From positions 1 through 64,000 of the forward strand of contig CACHSH010000003.1 of NCBI GenBank assembly GCA_902582475.1: a stretch of DNA of 64,000 bases, read 5' to 3'. Position 1 is the stretch's first letter. Each line of letters begins with the position of its first letter. Origin of the DNA: an uncultured Pelagibacteraceae bacterium. Lineage in GTDB: Bacteria > Pseudomonadota > Alphaproteobacteria > Pelagibacterales > Pelagibacteraceae. Positions 10,259 through 20,907 of the stretch are shown here, piece by piece. The notes under the pieces were generated by a model. It did no database searches. It had not been told where the DNA came from and saw only the letters and a list, made by a program, of their open reading frames with translations. The position numbers and the translations under genes were made by a program.

Positions 10259-10642
10259 TTAGCTTAAATATACTGGTTTAATCAAATTGTTTTCTATTAA
10301 ATTTTTCTTAATTAATAACTCAATATTTTTATAGTTAAAATCAATTAAATCGGTGTCTTTATAACCATATAATTTAGCTCCTTTTGATATTTTGATACCT
10401 TTAGCCACGGCAAGCGATATCCTTATTCCAGAAAAGCTACCTGGTCCAATATTTACAATAATAGAAAAAGTTTTATCAACATTAGCTTTTTTTTGTTTTA
10501 CAAAGTCAAATATATTGTTCACAAGTGATTCATTTTTTCCTATATTAGTTTGAAGTTTTTTAAGAAAAAAATTATTATTAACCCTTAAACCAATTGAGTT
10601 ATTTTTGCCTGTGAAATTAATTATTAAAAAATCTTTTATCAT
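10259..10642 (-). CDS. tsaB: short TsaB-like tRNA t6A biosynthesis protein
   Basis: GPGSFSGIRISLAVAKGI signature; about 127 aa from the likely start MIKDFLIINFTGKN. Confidence 0.75.
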   Translation of the reverse strand: MIKDFLIINFTGKNNSIGLRVNNNFFLKKLQTNIGKNESLVNNIFDFVKQKKANVDKTFSIIVNIGPGSFSGIRISLAVAKGIKISKGAKLYGYKDTDLIDFNYKNIELLIKKNLIENNLIKPVYLS

Positions 10643-11660
10643 TACCCTATTTATAGTTTCTTTATTGACTCTAAACAATTCTTATTCTGAAGAAAAAAGT
10701 ATTGATGACTATGGAATTCTTTCAATAATGTATCATCGTTTTGAAGAAAACAAGTATCCATCAACCAATATAAAATTAGAGGATTTTAAATCTCATATTA
10801 ATCTAATATCAGAAAAAAAATATACTTTTATTTCTCATAGTCAATTTGAAAAATTCATTAAAGAAAAAAATTTAGAAAAAAAAATTCTTTTAACTATAGA
10901 TGACGGATTTTTGTCTTTTTATGAAAATGCATGGCCAATTTTAAAAGAAAAAAAAATACCTTTTATAATATTTATAAATACTGAAACGATTGGTTCAAGT
11001 GGATATATGGACTGGTCCCAAATTAAAGAAATATCTCAATTTAATTTTGTTCATATTGGAAACCACAGTCATTCTCATGGGTATTTGGCAGATAAAAGCG
11101 ACAAAGAAATAGAAAAAGATTTAAAAACATCTATTAATATATTTAAAGATAAGTTGAACCATCAAACTAAATTTTTTGCATACCCATTTGGTGAATACAA
11201 AACATCGTATATTGAAATTGTTAAAAAATTGGGATTTGAGTATGGTTTTGGACAACATTCTGGTGTTATGGACAAATCAAAAAATAAATTTGAATTACCA
11301 AGATTTCCAATAAATGAAAAATATGGACAAGAAAAAAGATTTAAAACAATATTAAATACAATACCTTTTCCTTATTCAAGAATTGAACCAGAAGAAAAAT
11401 ATTTAAATCCAAAAAATAATCCTCCAAATGTAAGGGTTAGCTTTTTTGAGGATGGTCCCGATTATAAAAAAATAACATGTTATTCTAATGAAGAAAACAA
11501 GTGGAGAAAATCAAAAATCAAATTTACTGATAGAAATAAATTAGATATTGTTTTGGATGGAAAATTTACAACTGAACGAGGCAGAATCAATTGTTCTCTT
11601 AGAGAAAATTCTGGAGAATGGCGATGGCTCGGGATACAGTTCGTGATCTCTAATCTATAA
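10605..11660 (+). CDS. secreted polysaccharide deacetylase family protein
   Basis: N-terminal signal-like segment; LTIDDGFLSFYENAWPILKE, HSHSHGYL, FAYPFGEY (NodB-type motifs). Confidence 0.85.
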   Translation: MPVKLIIKKSFIITLFIVSLLTLNNSYSEEKSIDDYGILSIMYHRFEENKYPSTNIKLEDFKSHINLISEKKYTFISHSQFEKFIKEKNLEKKILLTIDDGFLSFYENAWPILKEKKIPFIIFINTETIGSSGYMDWSQIKEISQFNFVHIGNHSHSHGYLADKSDKEIEKDLKTSINIFKDKLNHQTKFFAYPFGEYKTSYIEIVKKLGFEYGFGQHSGVMDKSKNKFELPRFPINEKYGQEKRFKTILNTIPFPYSRIEPEEKYLNPKNNPPNVRVSFFEDGPDYKKITCYSNEENKWRKSKIKFTDRNKLDIVLDGKFTTERGRINCSLRENSGEWRWLGIQFVISNL

Positions 11661-11661
11661 A

Positions 11662-12843
11662 TTATAATGTTAGACTTGAACCAGGACTTGAATTCATCAA
11701 AACAGCATTGTCAAAATCTGTAAGTCCATTTTGGTCAATAATTTTTTTTAATATTCTTGTGTATTCTGATCCAGTTGCAGCATAATTATGGAGATACTTT
11801 ACAAGCTCTGAACCAGAGATTTTTTTATTCTTACTTCTAAGTTCTGCTCTTTTTTCTCTAAATTCTCGGTACCCTTTGTGGGTATTCAAATTATTTTTAT
11901 AAGCCTGAACTGATGAACGTAAAATAGGAAATTTTAAAATTTTATGACCTTTGTTTTTTTCTCTGTTTAAAGGTGCAATACCTTTTTCGCCCCATGTCCA
12001 CTGACCAAACATAGCGTTGCCCTCTAAAGCAAATCTTGATGTTCCCCAACCACTTTCTTTTGCCGCTTGAGCTATAGCTATTGATACAGGAATAATATCC
12101 ATTCTAATTTTAAGTTCTGTAACATCCTCATTTTTAATTCCATAATCCTCTAATCTTCTTTTTAACCAAACTTTTTCACCTCTAGTATTGTTTTGTTTTC
12201 CTAAAATTTTGAAAAGTTTTTTTCTATTTTCTAAAATTTTACTGTTTTCATCTAATATAAGGGGCATAACAATTTTTATAAAAGTATCTTTTTTTCTTTG
12301 GGTACTTTTAATTTTTTTTAAATCCTTAGGTAATCTTGATAAATAAATAGGTTTAACAAGTGCTCCTGATCTGATGTTGCTTAAATCATACTTTAAATCT
12401 TCAAATAAATTTAATGTAATCTTTGTATCTAAACTTATATCCTCTTCTTTTGAGTCAAATTTCTGTTTTTTTTTCAAATCTTTAGTAGATTTTTTCTTAA
12501 CTCCAAAATTGGATTTATATTCTTTTGCGACGTGAGTGAATTTTATTTCATCTGTAACTAACTTAATATAGGGCCTAACTCCCATTAAGCTGGTTATAAA
12601 AGCTAATAAAGCTATTGTTAGTACTATATTTGTTAAAACCTGCTCTTTAAATCTTATCTCAGCAATTTTTTTTTTATTATAGCTATGAGCGGGTAATGGT
12701 ATTTTATTTTTTAGTAAAATTAGTTCGATTTGAGAAGTAGTTAAATTTTTTTTTGATCTAAGATAAGATTTAACCTCATGTATCTTATAAAGTTTTGATA
12801 ATTCTATAAGCTGATCTCGATATGGAACATCTTTCTTCATCAA
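11662..12843 (-). CDS. Bax-like glucosaminidase-domain protein with a transmembrane segment
   Basis: IPVSIAIAQAAKESGWGTSRFALEGNAMFGQWTW glucosaminidase signature; TM helix near residues 70-95. Confidence 0.8.
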   Translation of the reverse strand: MMKKDVPYRDQLIELSKLYKIHEVKSYLRSKKNLTTSQIELILLKNKIPLPAHSYNKKKIAEIRFKEQVLTNIVLTIALLAFITSLMGVRPYIKLVTDEIKFTHVAKEYKSNFGVKKKSTKDLKKKQKFDSKEEDISLDTKITLNLFEDLKYDLSNIRSGALVKPIYLSRLPKDLKKIKSTQRKKDTFIKIVMPLILDENSKILENRKKLFKILGKQNNTRGEKVWLKRRLEDYGIKNEDVTELKIRMDIIPVSIAIAQAAKESGWGTSRFALEGNAMFGQWTWGEKGIAPLNREKNKGHKILKFPILRSSVQAYKNNLNTHKGYREFREKRAELRSKNKKISGSELVKYLHNYAATGSEYTRILKKIIDQNGLTDFDNAVLMNSSPGSSLTL

Positions 12844-12844
12844 A

Positions 12845-13414
12845 CTAACTTGCCTCTACAGACTTAACCTCTTTGACATAATGACAAAGTAGATTTTGTA
12901 CTCCTTGTTTAAGTGTCATTACAGAACTAGGACAACCCGAGCAGCTGCCTTTAAGTTTAACTTTTACAACACCATCATTAAAAGAAACGAACTGTATATC
13001 ACCACCATCTTTTGCAACAGCTGGTCTAACTTTACTCTGTAGAACATCGTTAATTTTTTGTACTATCTCATCACCCTCTTCGATTTCCTTTTCTGCTTTT
13101 TTATCTTGTGATTTGAGAATTATAGGTTTTTTATTTTTTTCAAGATAATCATTTATATAAGAGATAATTGATGGCTTGAGAGAATCCCAGCTAGTTTCTT
13201 CGTTTTTCTTAACACTTAAAAAGTTTTGAGAAATCAATATAAGTTCAACACCTTCAAAATTTAGTAGTTGCTTTATAAAATCATTTTTAATTTTACTTAT
13301 GTCTTTTTTTTGAAATTCTTGTGTACCTTGTTCTGAAAGTTGTTTTTCCGACAAAAATTTAAGAGCATTTGGATTAGGTGTATTTTCTATTTGAATCATA
13401 TTTAAATTTAACAC
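12845..13414 (-). CDS. NifU/NfuA-family Fe-S scaffold protein
   Basis: VRPAVAKDGGDIQFV, GSCSGCPSSVMTLKQGV; N-terminal Nfu domain (TPNPNALKF). Confidence 0.92.
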   Translation of the reverse strand: MLNLNMIQIENTPNPNALKFLSEKQLSEQGTQEFQKKDISKIKNDFIKQLLNFEGVELILISQNFLSVKKNEETSWDSLKPSIISYINDYLEKNKKPIILKSQDKKAEKEIEEGDEIVQKINDVLQSKVRPAVAKDGGDIQFVSFNDGVVKVKLKGSCSGCPSSVMTLKQGVQNLLCHYVKEVKSVEAS

Positions 13415-13426
13415 ACTTTTTGATTT

Positions 13427-14440
13427 TTAATACGAAATAAATCCTACAATTTCCTTAATTTTATCCATGTTTTTTTTAGCAATAATTTTAGCTCTATTAG
13501 TGCCATCTTTTAAAATATTTTGTAGATATTGATTATCATTCTTCAATTCTTTAATCTTTTTTCCGATAGGACAAATAGTAGCCACCAACACATCTGAGAG
13601 TTCATTTTTTAATTTTGAAAAATCTTTACCCGCCATATTTTCCATAGTTTTTTCAATACTCTTGTTTGTTAATGAAGAATAAATGTTTAATAAATTGAGC
13701 GCTTCTGGTTTGTTTTTTAAATCATCTAATTTAGCAGGAATAGGTAATGAGTCAGTTTTTGCTTTCTTAATCTTTTTAATTATTTCATCCTCACTGTCTT
13801 GTAAATCAATTCTAGAGTAATCCGAGTCTTCAGACTTACTCATTTTTTTCATTCCATCTCTCAAGCTCATAACTCTTGAAATATTTTTTTGTATTAAGGG
13901 TTCTGGAATTGGAAAAAAATTAACTTTAAAATCATTATTAAATTTTTTTGCAATATCTCTGGTTAATTCCAAATGTTGTTTTTGATCATCGCCTACAGGA
14001 ACATGAGTGGCCTTATAAAGTAATATGTCAGCTGCCATAAGATTAGGATAAACGTAAAGTCCAACACTTGCGTTTTCTTTATTTTTTCCTGCTTTTTCTT
14101 TAAATTGTGTCATTCTGTTCATCCATCCAACTCTAGAAATACAATTTAAAACCCACCCGAGCTCAGCATGCTCACTAACGGAAGATTGATTAAATATTAT
14201 ACTTTTTTTAAAATCTAATCCACAAGCTACAAACCCAGCTGTTGTTTCAAGTATATTGTTTTTTAGTTCTGATGGATCCTGAAATACTGTTATTGCGTGA
14301 AGATCGACCACACTAAATATACATGTGATTTTTTTTTCAAGGTCAACAAAGTTTTTAATAGCACCAAGATAATTGCCCAAATGTAGGTTTCCAGTAGGCT
14401 GGACACCTGAAAATACTAGTGATTTAGAACTTTTGTTCAT
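13427..14440 (-). CDS. trpS: tryptophanyl-tRNA synthetase
   Basis: SGVQPTGNLHLGNYLGA, KMSKS. Confidence 0.97.
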   Translation of the reverse strand: MNKSSKSLVFSGVQPTGNLHLGNYLGAIKNFVDLEKKITCIFSVVDLHAITVFQDPSELKNNILETTAGFVACGLDFKKSIIFNQSSVSEHAELGWVLNCISRVGWMNRMTQFKEKAGKNKENASVGLYVYPNLMAADILLYKATHVPVGDDQKQHLELTRDIAKKFNNDFKVNFFPIPEPLIQKNISRVMSLRDGMKKMSKSEDSDYSRIDLQDSEDEIIKKIKKAKTDSLPIPAKLDDLKNKPEALNLLNIYSSLTNKSIEKTMENMAGKDFSKLKNELSDVLVATICPIGKKIKELKNDNQYLQNILKDGTNRAKIIAKKNMDKIKEIVGFISY

Positions 14441-15963
14441 TTTAATTTATAACTTTCTAACTTTAGTATTCCTAAAAGGTTAGTAATTAAAAGATATATA
14501 GCTGCTGACAAACCTATCATAATTAACAAATAAATTAATTTAAAATTATAAGAATATTCCAACTTATCCTCAAAATATTCTAAACCAAAATAAAGAAAAA
14601 AACACATTAGAGCAGATGCTGCTAAAATTTTCAAAGAATTAATTAAAGTTCTATTTTGAAAAAATAAAAATTTATCTTTCTTAAGTAGAATAAAATATAC
14701 GAAAGCAGCGAACCAAGTTGAAACTGTGGTTGCTATTGGTATGATTATAAAACCATATTCTTTAAATAACGAAACACTAATTATAATATTAATCAACATA
14801 CTCATAAAAGATATATAAAATGGTGTTTTTGTATTATCTCTTGCAAAATAAAAATTGGATAAAACTTTAACTAATGCAAATGCAGGTACGCCTACAGCAA
14901 AAAAAGTTAATGCCATGGAAGTATTTAAAACATCCTCTTTATTGAAAGATCCGTAGCCAAACAAACCGCTCACTATATGCTCGGATGCTATTAGCAAACC
15001 AAAAGACGCAGGTAAAGATAGTGCTAAAGATAGTTCTAAAGATTTATTTTGTATGAGATTTACAGAATTTTCTTTTCCTAATTTAATACTCTTTGATAAA
15101 TTTGGCAAAACAACTGTTCCAACTGCGATACCAGCAATAGCTAAGTTGATTTGATAAATTCTATCAGCATAATATAAATAAGAAACTGCACCTGATTGAA
15201 ATGATGCAATGATTGTGCCTATAAGTATATTTATCTGAGTAATTCCTGATGAAAAAATACTGGGTAATAATTTTTTGAAAAAGTTTTTTAGATTTTTTCC
15301 GTAATTGAAAAATAATTTTAAGGATGGAAAATAAAACTTTTTTGTGAAAATAATTAAAATTAGAAATTGTAAAATCCCTGAAAGCGTCACACCTATAGAT
15401 AAGCTTTTTGCAATATTGAGTTTAAAATAAAAAGATAAAATTAATGACAAAATTAGTATTACATTAAGCACTATTGGTGCTGCTGCTGCTGCTGCAAATT
15501 TATTATTTGTGTTTAATATTCCAGACAAAAGGGAAGATAAACTTACAAATAATAAAAATGGAAATGTAATTCTGGTAAATTCTACGGCTAAATTTATTTT
15601 TTCTGAATTTTCATAAAAGCCTGGGGCAATTAAATAAACTACAAAAGGAGTAAAGATCTCAACAATAATTATTAAAACAATGAGAACATATAAAAGAAGG
15701 TTAAATACATCGTCGGCAAATTTTTTTCCCTTATCTTTTCCTTTGAGTCTCTGTTCAGCATAACTTGGGATGAAGGCTGCGTTAAAAGTACCCTCAGAAA
15801 ACAAACGCCTGAAGGTGTTGGGAAGCCTAAAAGCGACAAAAAAAGCATCAGCATATATGGTTGTCCCAAGAAAAATAGCGATTAAAATATCTCTTAAATA
15901 TCCTAAAACTCTACTTATCAGGGTATAAAAACCAAAAACCGATGTTGAAGACAGTAAATTCAT
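14437..15963 (-). CDS. murJ: lipid II flippase MurJ
   Basis: Polytopic MviN family; FRLPNTFRRLFSEGTFNAAFIPSY. Confidence 0.95.
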   Translation of the reverse strand: MNLLSSTSVFGFYTLISRVLGYLRDILIAIFLGTTIYADAFFVAFRLPNTFRRLFSEGTFNAAFIPSYAEQRLKGKDKGKKFADDVFNLLLYVLIVLIIIVEIFTPFVVYLIAPGFYENSEKINLAVEFTRITFPFLLFVSLSSLLSGILNTNNKFAAAAAAPIVLNVILILSLILSFYFKLNIAKSLSIGVTLSGILQFLILIIFTKKFYFPSLKLFFNYGKNLKNFFKKLLPSIFSSGITQINILIGTIIASFQSGAVSYLYYADRIYQINLAIAGIAVGTVVLPNLSKSIKLGKENSVNLIQNKSLELSLALSLPASFGLLIASEHIVSGLFGYGSFNKEDVLNTSMALTFFAVGVPAFALVKVLSNFYFARDNTKTPFYISFMSMLINIIISVSLFKEYGFIIIPIATTVSTWFAAFVYFILLKKDKFLFFQNRTLINSLKILAASALMCFFLYFGLEYFEDKLEYSYNFKLIYLLIMIGLSAAIYLLITNLLGILKLESYKLK

Positions 15964-16020
15964 AATTAAGCCAAAATTATTGGTGATTTAATATCATTTA
16001 TATTACATACTCAAAATTCA

Positions 16021-18315
16021 ATGACAAAAAAATCAAAAATTGATCATTATACCGATAAAGAAGCATTAGACTTTCATAATAAAGGAAAGTCTGGCAAAAT
16101 TGAGATTGTTTCTTCAAAATCTTTAACAACAAAAAGAGATCTTTCTCTAGCATATTCACCGGGGGTAGCTGTTCCAGTTAAAGAAATTTCAAAAAATCCA
16201 GATGCCGCCTACGAATATACAAGCAAAGGAAATCTTGTGGCTGTAATAAGTAATGGCTCTGCAATTCTAGGTCTGGGAGACTTAGGGGCATTAGCATCAA
16301 AGCCAGTGATGGAAGGTAAAGCAGTTTTATTTAAAAGGTTCGCAGATATTGATGCTATAGATATTGAGATAGATAATAAAAATTCAGATGAAATAATCAA
16401 GTGTATTCAAAATATTGGAAATAGTTTTGGTGGGATTAATTTAGAAGATATCGCAGCACCAGATTGCTTCATTATTGAAAGAAAATTAAGGGATACTTTA
16501 GACATTCCCATATTTCATGATGATCAACATGGAACAGCGATAATTACATCTGCGGCATTAATTAATGCTTTAGACATTTCAGGAAAAAAAACGGATGATG
16601 TAAGAGTTGTTATTAATGGTGCTGGTGCCTCGGCTATTGCTTGTGCCAATCTTTTTAAAAGCATAGGTATTAAAACACAAAATATAGTTATGCTTGATAG
16701 AAAAGGCGTTATTTATAAAGGAAGAGATAATGTTGATCAGTTTAAATCTGCTTATGCAATCGAAACAAATTTAAGGACTCTTAAGGACGCAATTAAAGAT
16801 GCAGATGTTTTTTTAGGATTATCTGCAAAAAATGTATTAACCCAAGAAATGGTAAAATCAATGGCACAAAATCCAATTATATTTGCATGCGCAAATCCTG
16901 ATCCTGAAATTAAACCTGAATTGGTAGATGAGGTAAGATCAGATGCAATAGTTGCAACTGGAAGATCAGACTATCCTAACCAAGTTAATAATCTTATCGG
17001 ATTTCCATATATATTCCGAGGGGCTCTTGATGTAAGAGCTAGAGAAATTAATGAAGAAATGAAAATAGCTGCTGCGAAAGCTATAGCGACGCTAGCTAGA
17101 GAAGAGGTTCCAGATGAAGTGGTAAATGCATATGGTGGGGAAAGACCTCACTATGGAAGAGAATATATTATTCCATCAACATTTGATCCTAGATTGATTA
17201 GTAGAATACCTGCTGCTGTTGCAGAGGCTGCAATGAAAAGTGGTGTAGCAAGAAAAAAAATAGCCGATCTCGATACTTACAAAGATCAATTAGCCAATAG
17301 ATTGGATCCTTCGATGAGTATCATGCAAGGAATTAATGCCCAAATTAAGAAAAAACCTAAAACAGTTGTTTTTGCTGAGGGTGAAGATGAAAATATGCTT
17401 AAAGCAGCAGTTGCTTATAAAAATAGTCGTTTAGGAACACCAATTGTTATCGGTAATGAAAAAAGAGTAAAGGAACAATTAAAAGAAATTGGTTTAGATG
17501 AAAATTATAAAATTAAAATTGTTAACTCGACCGATAAGGAAAAAAGAGAGATATATACAAAAAAATTGTATTCGAAATTGCAAAGACAAGGGCTTTTAGA
17601 AAGGGACGTAGATAGGTTAATAAGAAATGATAGGATTATTTGGGGATCTTCAATGGTTGATTGTGGAGATGCAGACGCAATGGTAACAGGGAATATAAGA
17701 CATTATGCTGCATCAATCGAAAGCCTAAAAAAAGTTGTAGAAGCAAGACCTGGAGAAATTTTATTTGGTTTGAATATGATTATTACATCTAAAAGAACTG
17801 TTTTTATTGCGGACACCCAGGTAAATGACTTTCCATCTGCTGAGGATTTGACCAAAATTGCAACTTCAAGTGTGAGGGTCGCTAAATTATTTGGCTTTGA
17901 ACCAAAAGTAGCATTTTTATCTCATTCTACATTTGGAAAACCATTATCAAGAAATACAAAACATGTAAGAGATGCAATAGATTTATTGAAAAGTAGAAAA
18001 GTTGATTTTGATTTTGATGGAGAAATGCAGCCTGATGTGGCTTTAAATCCAAAGTATAAAGAAACTTATCCTTTTTCTAAAATAGTTGGTAATGCAAATA
18101 TTCTAATAATGCCTGCACTTCATAGTGCTGCGATATCAACAAAACTTATGAGAACTATAGGTGGAGCAAAAACTATTGGTCCACTTTTAATTGGTTTGGG
18201 ATTACCAATAGAAATCGCACCTTTGAGATCTTCACCAAATGACATATTAAATTTAGCGTCTGTTGCTGCTTATTCAGCCGAAATTATTGACTATAAAAAT
18301 AAGAAAAGTAATTAA
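16021..18315 (+). CDS. maeB: NADP-dependent malic enzyme with C-terminal phosphotransacetylase-like domain
   Basis: [27 protein letters not shown]-like C-terminal half. Confidence 0.95.
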   Translation: MTKKSKIDHYTDKEALDFHNKGKSGKIEIVSSKSLTTKRDLSLAYSPGVAVPVKEISKNPDAAYEYTSKGNLVAVISNGSAILGLGDLGALASKPVMEGKAVLFKRFADIDAIDIEIDNKNSDEIIKCIQNIGNSFGGINLEDIAAPDCFIIERKLRDTLDIPIFHDDQHGTAIITSAALINALDISGKKTDDVRVVINGAGASAIACANLFKSIGIKTQNIVMLDRKGVIYKGRDNVDQFKSAYAIETNLRTLKDAIKDADVFLGLSAKNVLTQEMVKSMAQNPIIFACANPDPEIKPELVDEVRSDAIVATGRSDYPNQVNNLIGFPYIFRGALDVRAREINEEMKIAAAKAIATLAREEVPDEVVNAYGGERPHYGREYIIPSTFDPRLISRIPAAVAEAAMKSGVARKKIADLDTYKDQLANRLDPSMSIMQGINAQIKKKPKTVVFAEGEDENMLKAAVAYKNSRLGTPIVIGNEKRVKEQLKEIGLDENYKIKIVNSTDKEKREIYTKKLYSKLQRQGLLERDVDRLIRNDRIIWGSSMVDCGDADAMVTGNIRHYAASIESLKKVVEARPGEILFGLNMIITSKRTVFIADTQVNDFPSAEDLTKIATSSVRVAKLFGFEPKVAFLSHSTFGKPLSRNTKHVRDAIDLLKSRKVDFDFDGEMQPDVALNPKYKETYPFSKIVGNANILIMPALHSAAISTKLMRTIGGAKTIGPLLIGLGLPIEIAPLRSSPNDILNLASVAAYSAEIIDYKNKKSN

Positions 18316-18902
18316 TTTTTATTTCTGCTTAAATCCTCTACCAATATTATGCTTGGTATAACCTCTTTCACACCATATATTTCTTTTGCCTCGGATATGA
18401 CTTTTTTCTTTTCATCCTTTGACATAGCAATTCCAAATATGTAAATTTTTCCATTTATTGTGTCTATATTATAATTTGTTGCCTTTGTTAGTTTATTAAA
18501 AATTAAAGCTGTTCTTAGCTGAGACGTAATTAATAAATCTTTTGTAGTATTTCTAAAATTAGCTTTTCCCTTAATTGTTACTGCACTTTGAACTGATCTG
18601 GCTCCTTTAGTTTCCCAAGCCATTTTAATAATCTTTAATTTTTCCTCAGGCTCATCAACCTTTCCCGATAAATAAATATTTCCGTCAAGAACCTTTATGC
18701 TTATATCGATAATATATTTTTTTTCTCTAAGAGCTAGTCTGCCTAATAGATTTTTTTGCATAATTGAATCGTCAATTTGCATGCCAACTGTTCTTGGATC
18801 ATAAGCAACGCTTACCCCAGATCCAAAAATTCCAACTGAAGAGGTTCCAACACAAGAAGTCAGAAACATAAAAAATACAATTAATATTAAATTTTTTCTC
18901 AT
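18312..18902 (-). CDS. BON-domain lipoprotein
   Basis: Lipobox-like MFLTSCVG; two BON-like repeats (VLDGNIYLSGKV, TINGKIYIFGIA). Confidence 0.8.
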   Translation of the reverse strand: MRKNLILIVFFMFLTSCVGTSSVGIFGSGVSVAYDPRTVGMQIDDSIMQKNLLGRLALREKKYIIDISIKVLDGNIYLSGKVDEPEEKLKIIKMAWETKGARSVQSAVTIKGKANFRNTTKDLLITSQLRTALIFNKLTKATNYNIDTINGKIYIFGIAMSKDEKKKVISEAKEIYGVKEVIPSIILVEDLSRNKN

Positions 18903-19738
18903 TTTTTTTTAATACCTAAACAAATATTATATACTTTCTTTTTAGACAAATTATTTTTTTGTGAAAATAAATTAACCACATCTTTTAAACTATATCTTTT
19001 TAAGTATTTTTTAAGTTCAATTCTTAATTTGTTTTCGTCAATAGTACTAGTTTCTTTAAATTTGTTTATTTTTTTTGATAAAACAACTGTAAGTTCTCCT
19101 TTTAAGTTTTCTTTAAAATCTTTGATATTTTCCAAATTTTCTCTGTAGAACGTCTCATGTATTTTGGTCATTTCCCTTCCAATAAAAATTTCTCTACCTT
19201 TTAAAAATTTTTTAAACAGATTAATATAAAAATTAATTTTTATTGCAGGTACAAAAAAAACAATGTTAAAATCAAAATCTTTCAAAAAATTTATTTCTTT
19301 TTCGGCAGCTTTATTTTTTTTTGGCAAAAATCCGTAAAAAAAATATTGATCATCAAAACCTGAAATACTCATAGCTGTTGTCGCTGCTGATACTCCCGGA
19401 ACAGGGAAAACATTAATTTTTTTTTTAATACATTCTTTAATTAGTACAAGTCCTGGATCAGAAAAAGTTGGGGTTCCTGCATCCGAGATCATTGAAATTA
19501 CCTCTCCATTTTTCAGGGACTCAGTAATTAATTTTGCTATCTTTTTTTCGTTAAATTTATGATTAGAAATTAATTTTTTGCTAATACCATAGTAATTAAG
19601 TAATTTTAAAGACCTTCTTGTATCTTCGCAAAGAATTTTATTAGAATTTTTTAATACATTTAATGCTCTTAATGTAATATCCTCTAAATTTCCTATTGGC
19701 GTTGAAACTATGTATAAACCTGGTAGAAAACTATCCAT
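18899..19738 (-). CDS. rsmI: 16S rRNA (cytidine1402-2'-O)-methyltransferase
   Basis: LYIVSTPIGNLEDITLRALN, EDTR, ISDAGTPTFSDPG. Confidence 0.95.
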   Translation of the reverse strand: MDSFLPGLYIVSTPIGNLEDITLRALNVLKNSNKILCEDTRRSLKLLNYYGISKKLISNHKFNEKKIAKLITESLKNGEVISMISDAGTPTFSDPGLVLIKECIKKKINVFPVPGVSAATTAMSISGFDDQYFFYGFLPKKNKAAEKEINFLKDFDFNIVFFVPAIKINFYINLFKKFLKGREIFIGREMTKIHETFYRENLENIKDFKENLKGELTVVLSKKINKFKETSTIDENKLRIELKKYLKRYSLKDVVNLFSQKNNLSKKKVYNICLGIKKK

Positions 19739-19743
19739 AAATT

Positions 19744-20907
19744 ATGAAAAAAACTTTTAAGATAATTTTATCTTATTTATTGATCACTTTTAATAGTTAT
19801 GTTTTTGCAGTAGAAAATAATAGTGCAAATAATCTAAAAATAGGAATTTTGGCCCCTTTCTCAGGAGAATTTAAATTTTTGGGAGAAACAATTTTGTACT
19901 CTGTGAATTTGGCAGTTCACGATATCAACGATGATTCGATTAAAATTTTTCCTAAAGACTCTGGTTCCAATAAAGATAAAATATTAAGTGCATGTAAAGA
20001 ATTTCAAGAAGAAGGGGTAAAGTATATTATTGGCCCCTTGGACTCAACATTTAAAAAAGAACTTAAAAATTTTGACGATTTAATATTTTTGTCTTTATCA
20101 AATATGGACTCTGTTATCGATAAAAATGTTTTGATGATGGGAATCAATTTAGAGTCTCAATTGATAGCAATAAAAAAATTTATTCAAAAACAAAAAAAGG
20201 AAAAGACAGTAATTTTATATCCTGATAACGAAAATTCTAAAAATATAACAAGAAAAATAAAGCTTTTAGAATTTCAAAATTATAAACTATTTAAGTATAG
20301 TAGTGACTCTGAAATACTTACTGGGCAAATAGAAAAGCTGACCAATTATAAAAAAAGGAAAAGAAATCTAGAAGCAAGAGTTAAAAAATTAGAAAAATCA
20401 GATTTACCAAAAGACATAAGAGAACTGGAGCAGCTAAAACAAAAATATACTCTTGGCAAAGTTGATTTTGACTCTATCGTGATAATTGATTTTGAAAATG
20501 GATTAAAAAGTGTTCTAACGTCTCTAGCTTATACTGATGTTTCAGAAAAAGATGTTTTATTAATAACAGCTAATCAGTGGTTTGATAATGGAATTTTATC
20601 TGAAACCTCGATAAAAAATTTTTATTTTCCGTCTATAAATTTAAAAAATTTTAATAAATTTAATAAAAATTTTTCTGAAATATATGGCTACGAACCCAAT
20701 CAAATTACAATAATTTCGTATGATATAGCTGGGCTCTTATATTATATTTGGAAAAATAATATTAAAGTGAACTCCGCAAATGATTTTAATATGAAAAATG
20801 AGATTAAAGGTAAAATAGGTAAATTTAAAATATCTGAAAATAAGGTTATACAAAATTTAGAAATTTATAAATTGGAAGAAAATAAATTTGTTAAAAGTAA
20901 ATTTTAA
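19744..20907 (+). CDS. penicillin-binding protein activator (LpoA-like periplasmic-binding fold)
   Basis: Signal peptide, IGILAPFSGEFKFLGETILYSVNLAV; divergent from rsmI. Confidence 0.75.
   Translation: MKKTFKIILSYLLITFNSYVFAVENNSANNLKIGILAPFSGEFKFLGETILYSVNLAVHDINDDSIKIFPKDSGSNKDKILSACKEFQEEGVKYIIGPLDSTFKKELKNFDDLIFLSLSNMDSVIDKNVLMMGINLESQLIAIKKFIQKQKKEKTVILYPDNENSKNITRKIKLLEFQNYKLFKYSSDSEILTGQIEKLTNYKKRKRNLEARVKKLEKSDLPKDIRELEQLKQKYTLGKVDFDSIVIIDFENGLKSVLTSLAYTDVSEKDVLLITANQWFDNGILSETSIKNFYFPSINLKNFNKFNKNFSEIYGYEPNQITIISYDIAGLLYYIWKNNIKVNSANDFNMKNEIKGKIGKFKISENKVIQNLEIYKLEENKFVKSKF

Noticed and set aside
15478-15495. (TGC)6 trinucleotide repeat inside murJ
   Set aside because: It encodes an alanine run (FAAAAAAPIVL) at a site that is Ala-rich in MurJ homologues; no sign of phase variation since it is in frame
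15964-16020. Possible glycine or other riboswitch upstream of maeB
   Set aside because: Only 57 bp between murJ and maeB with no recognisable aptamer structure
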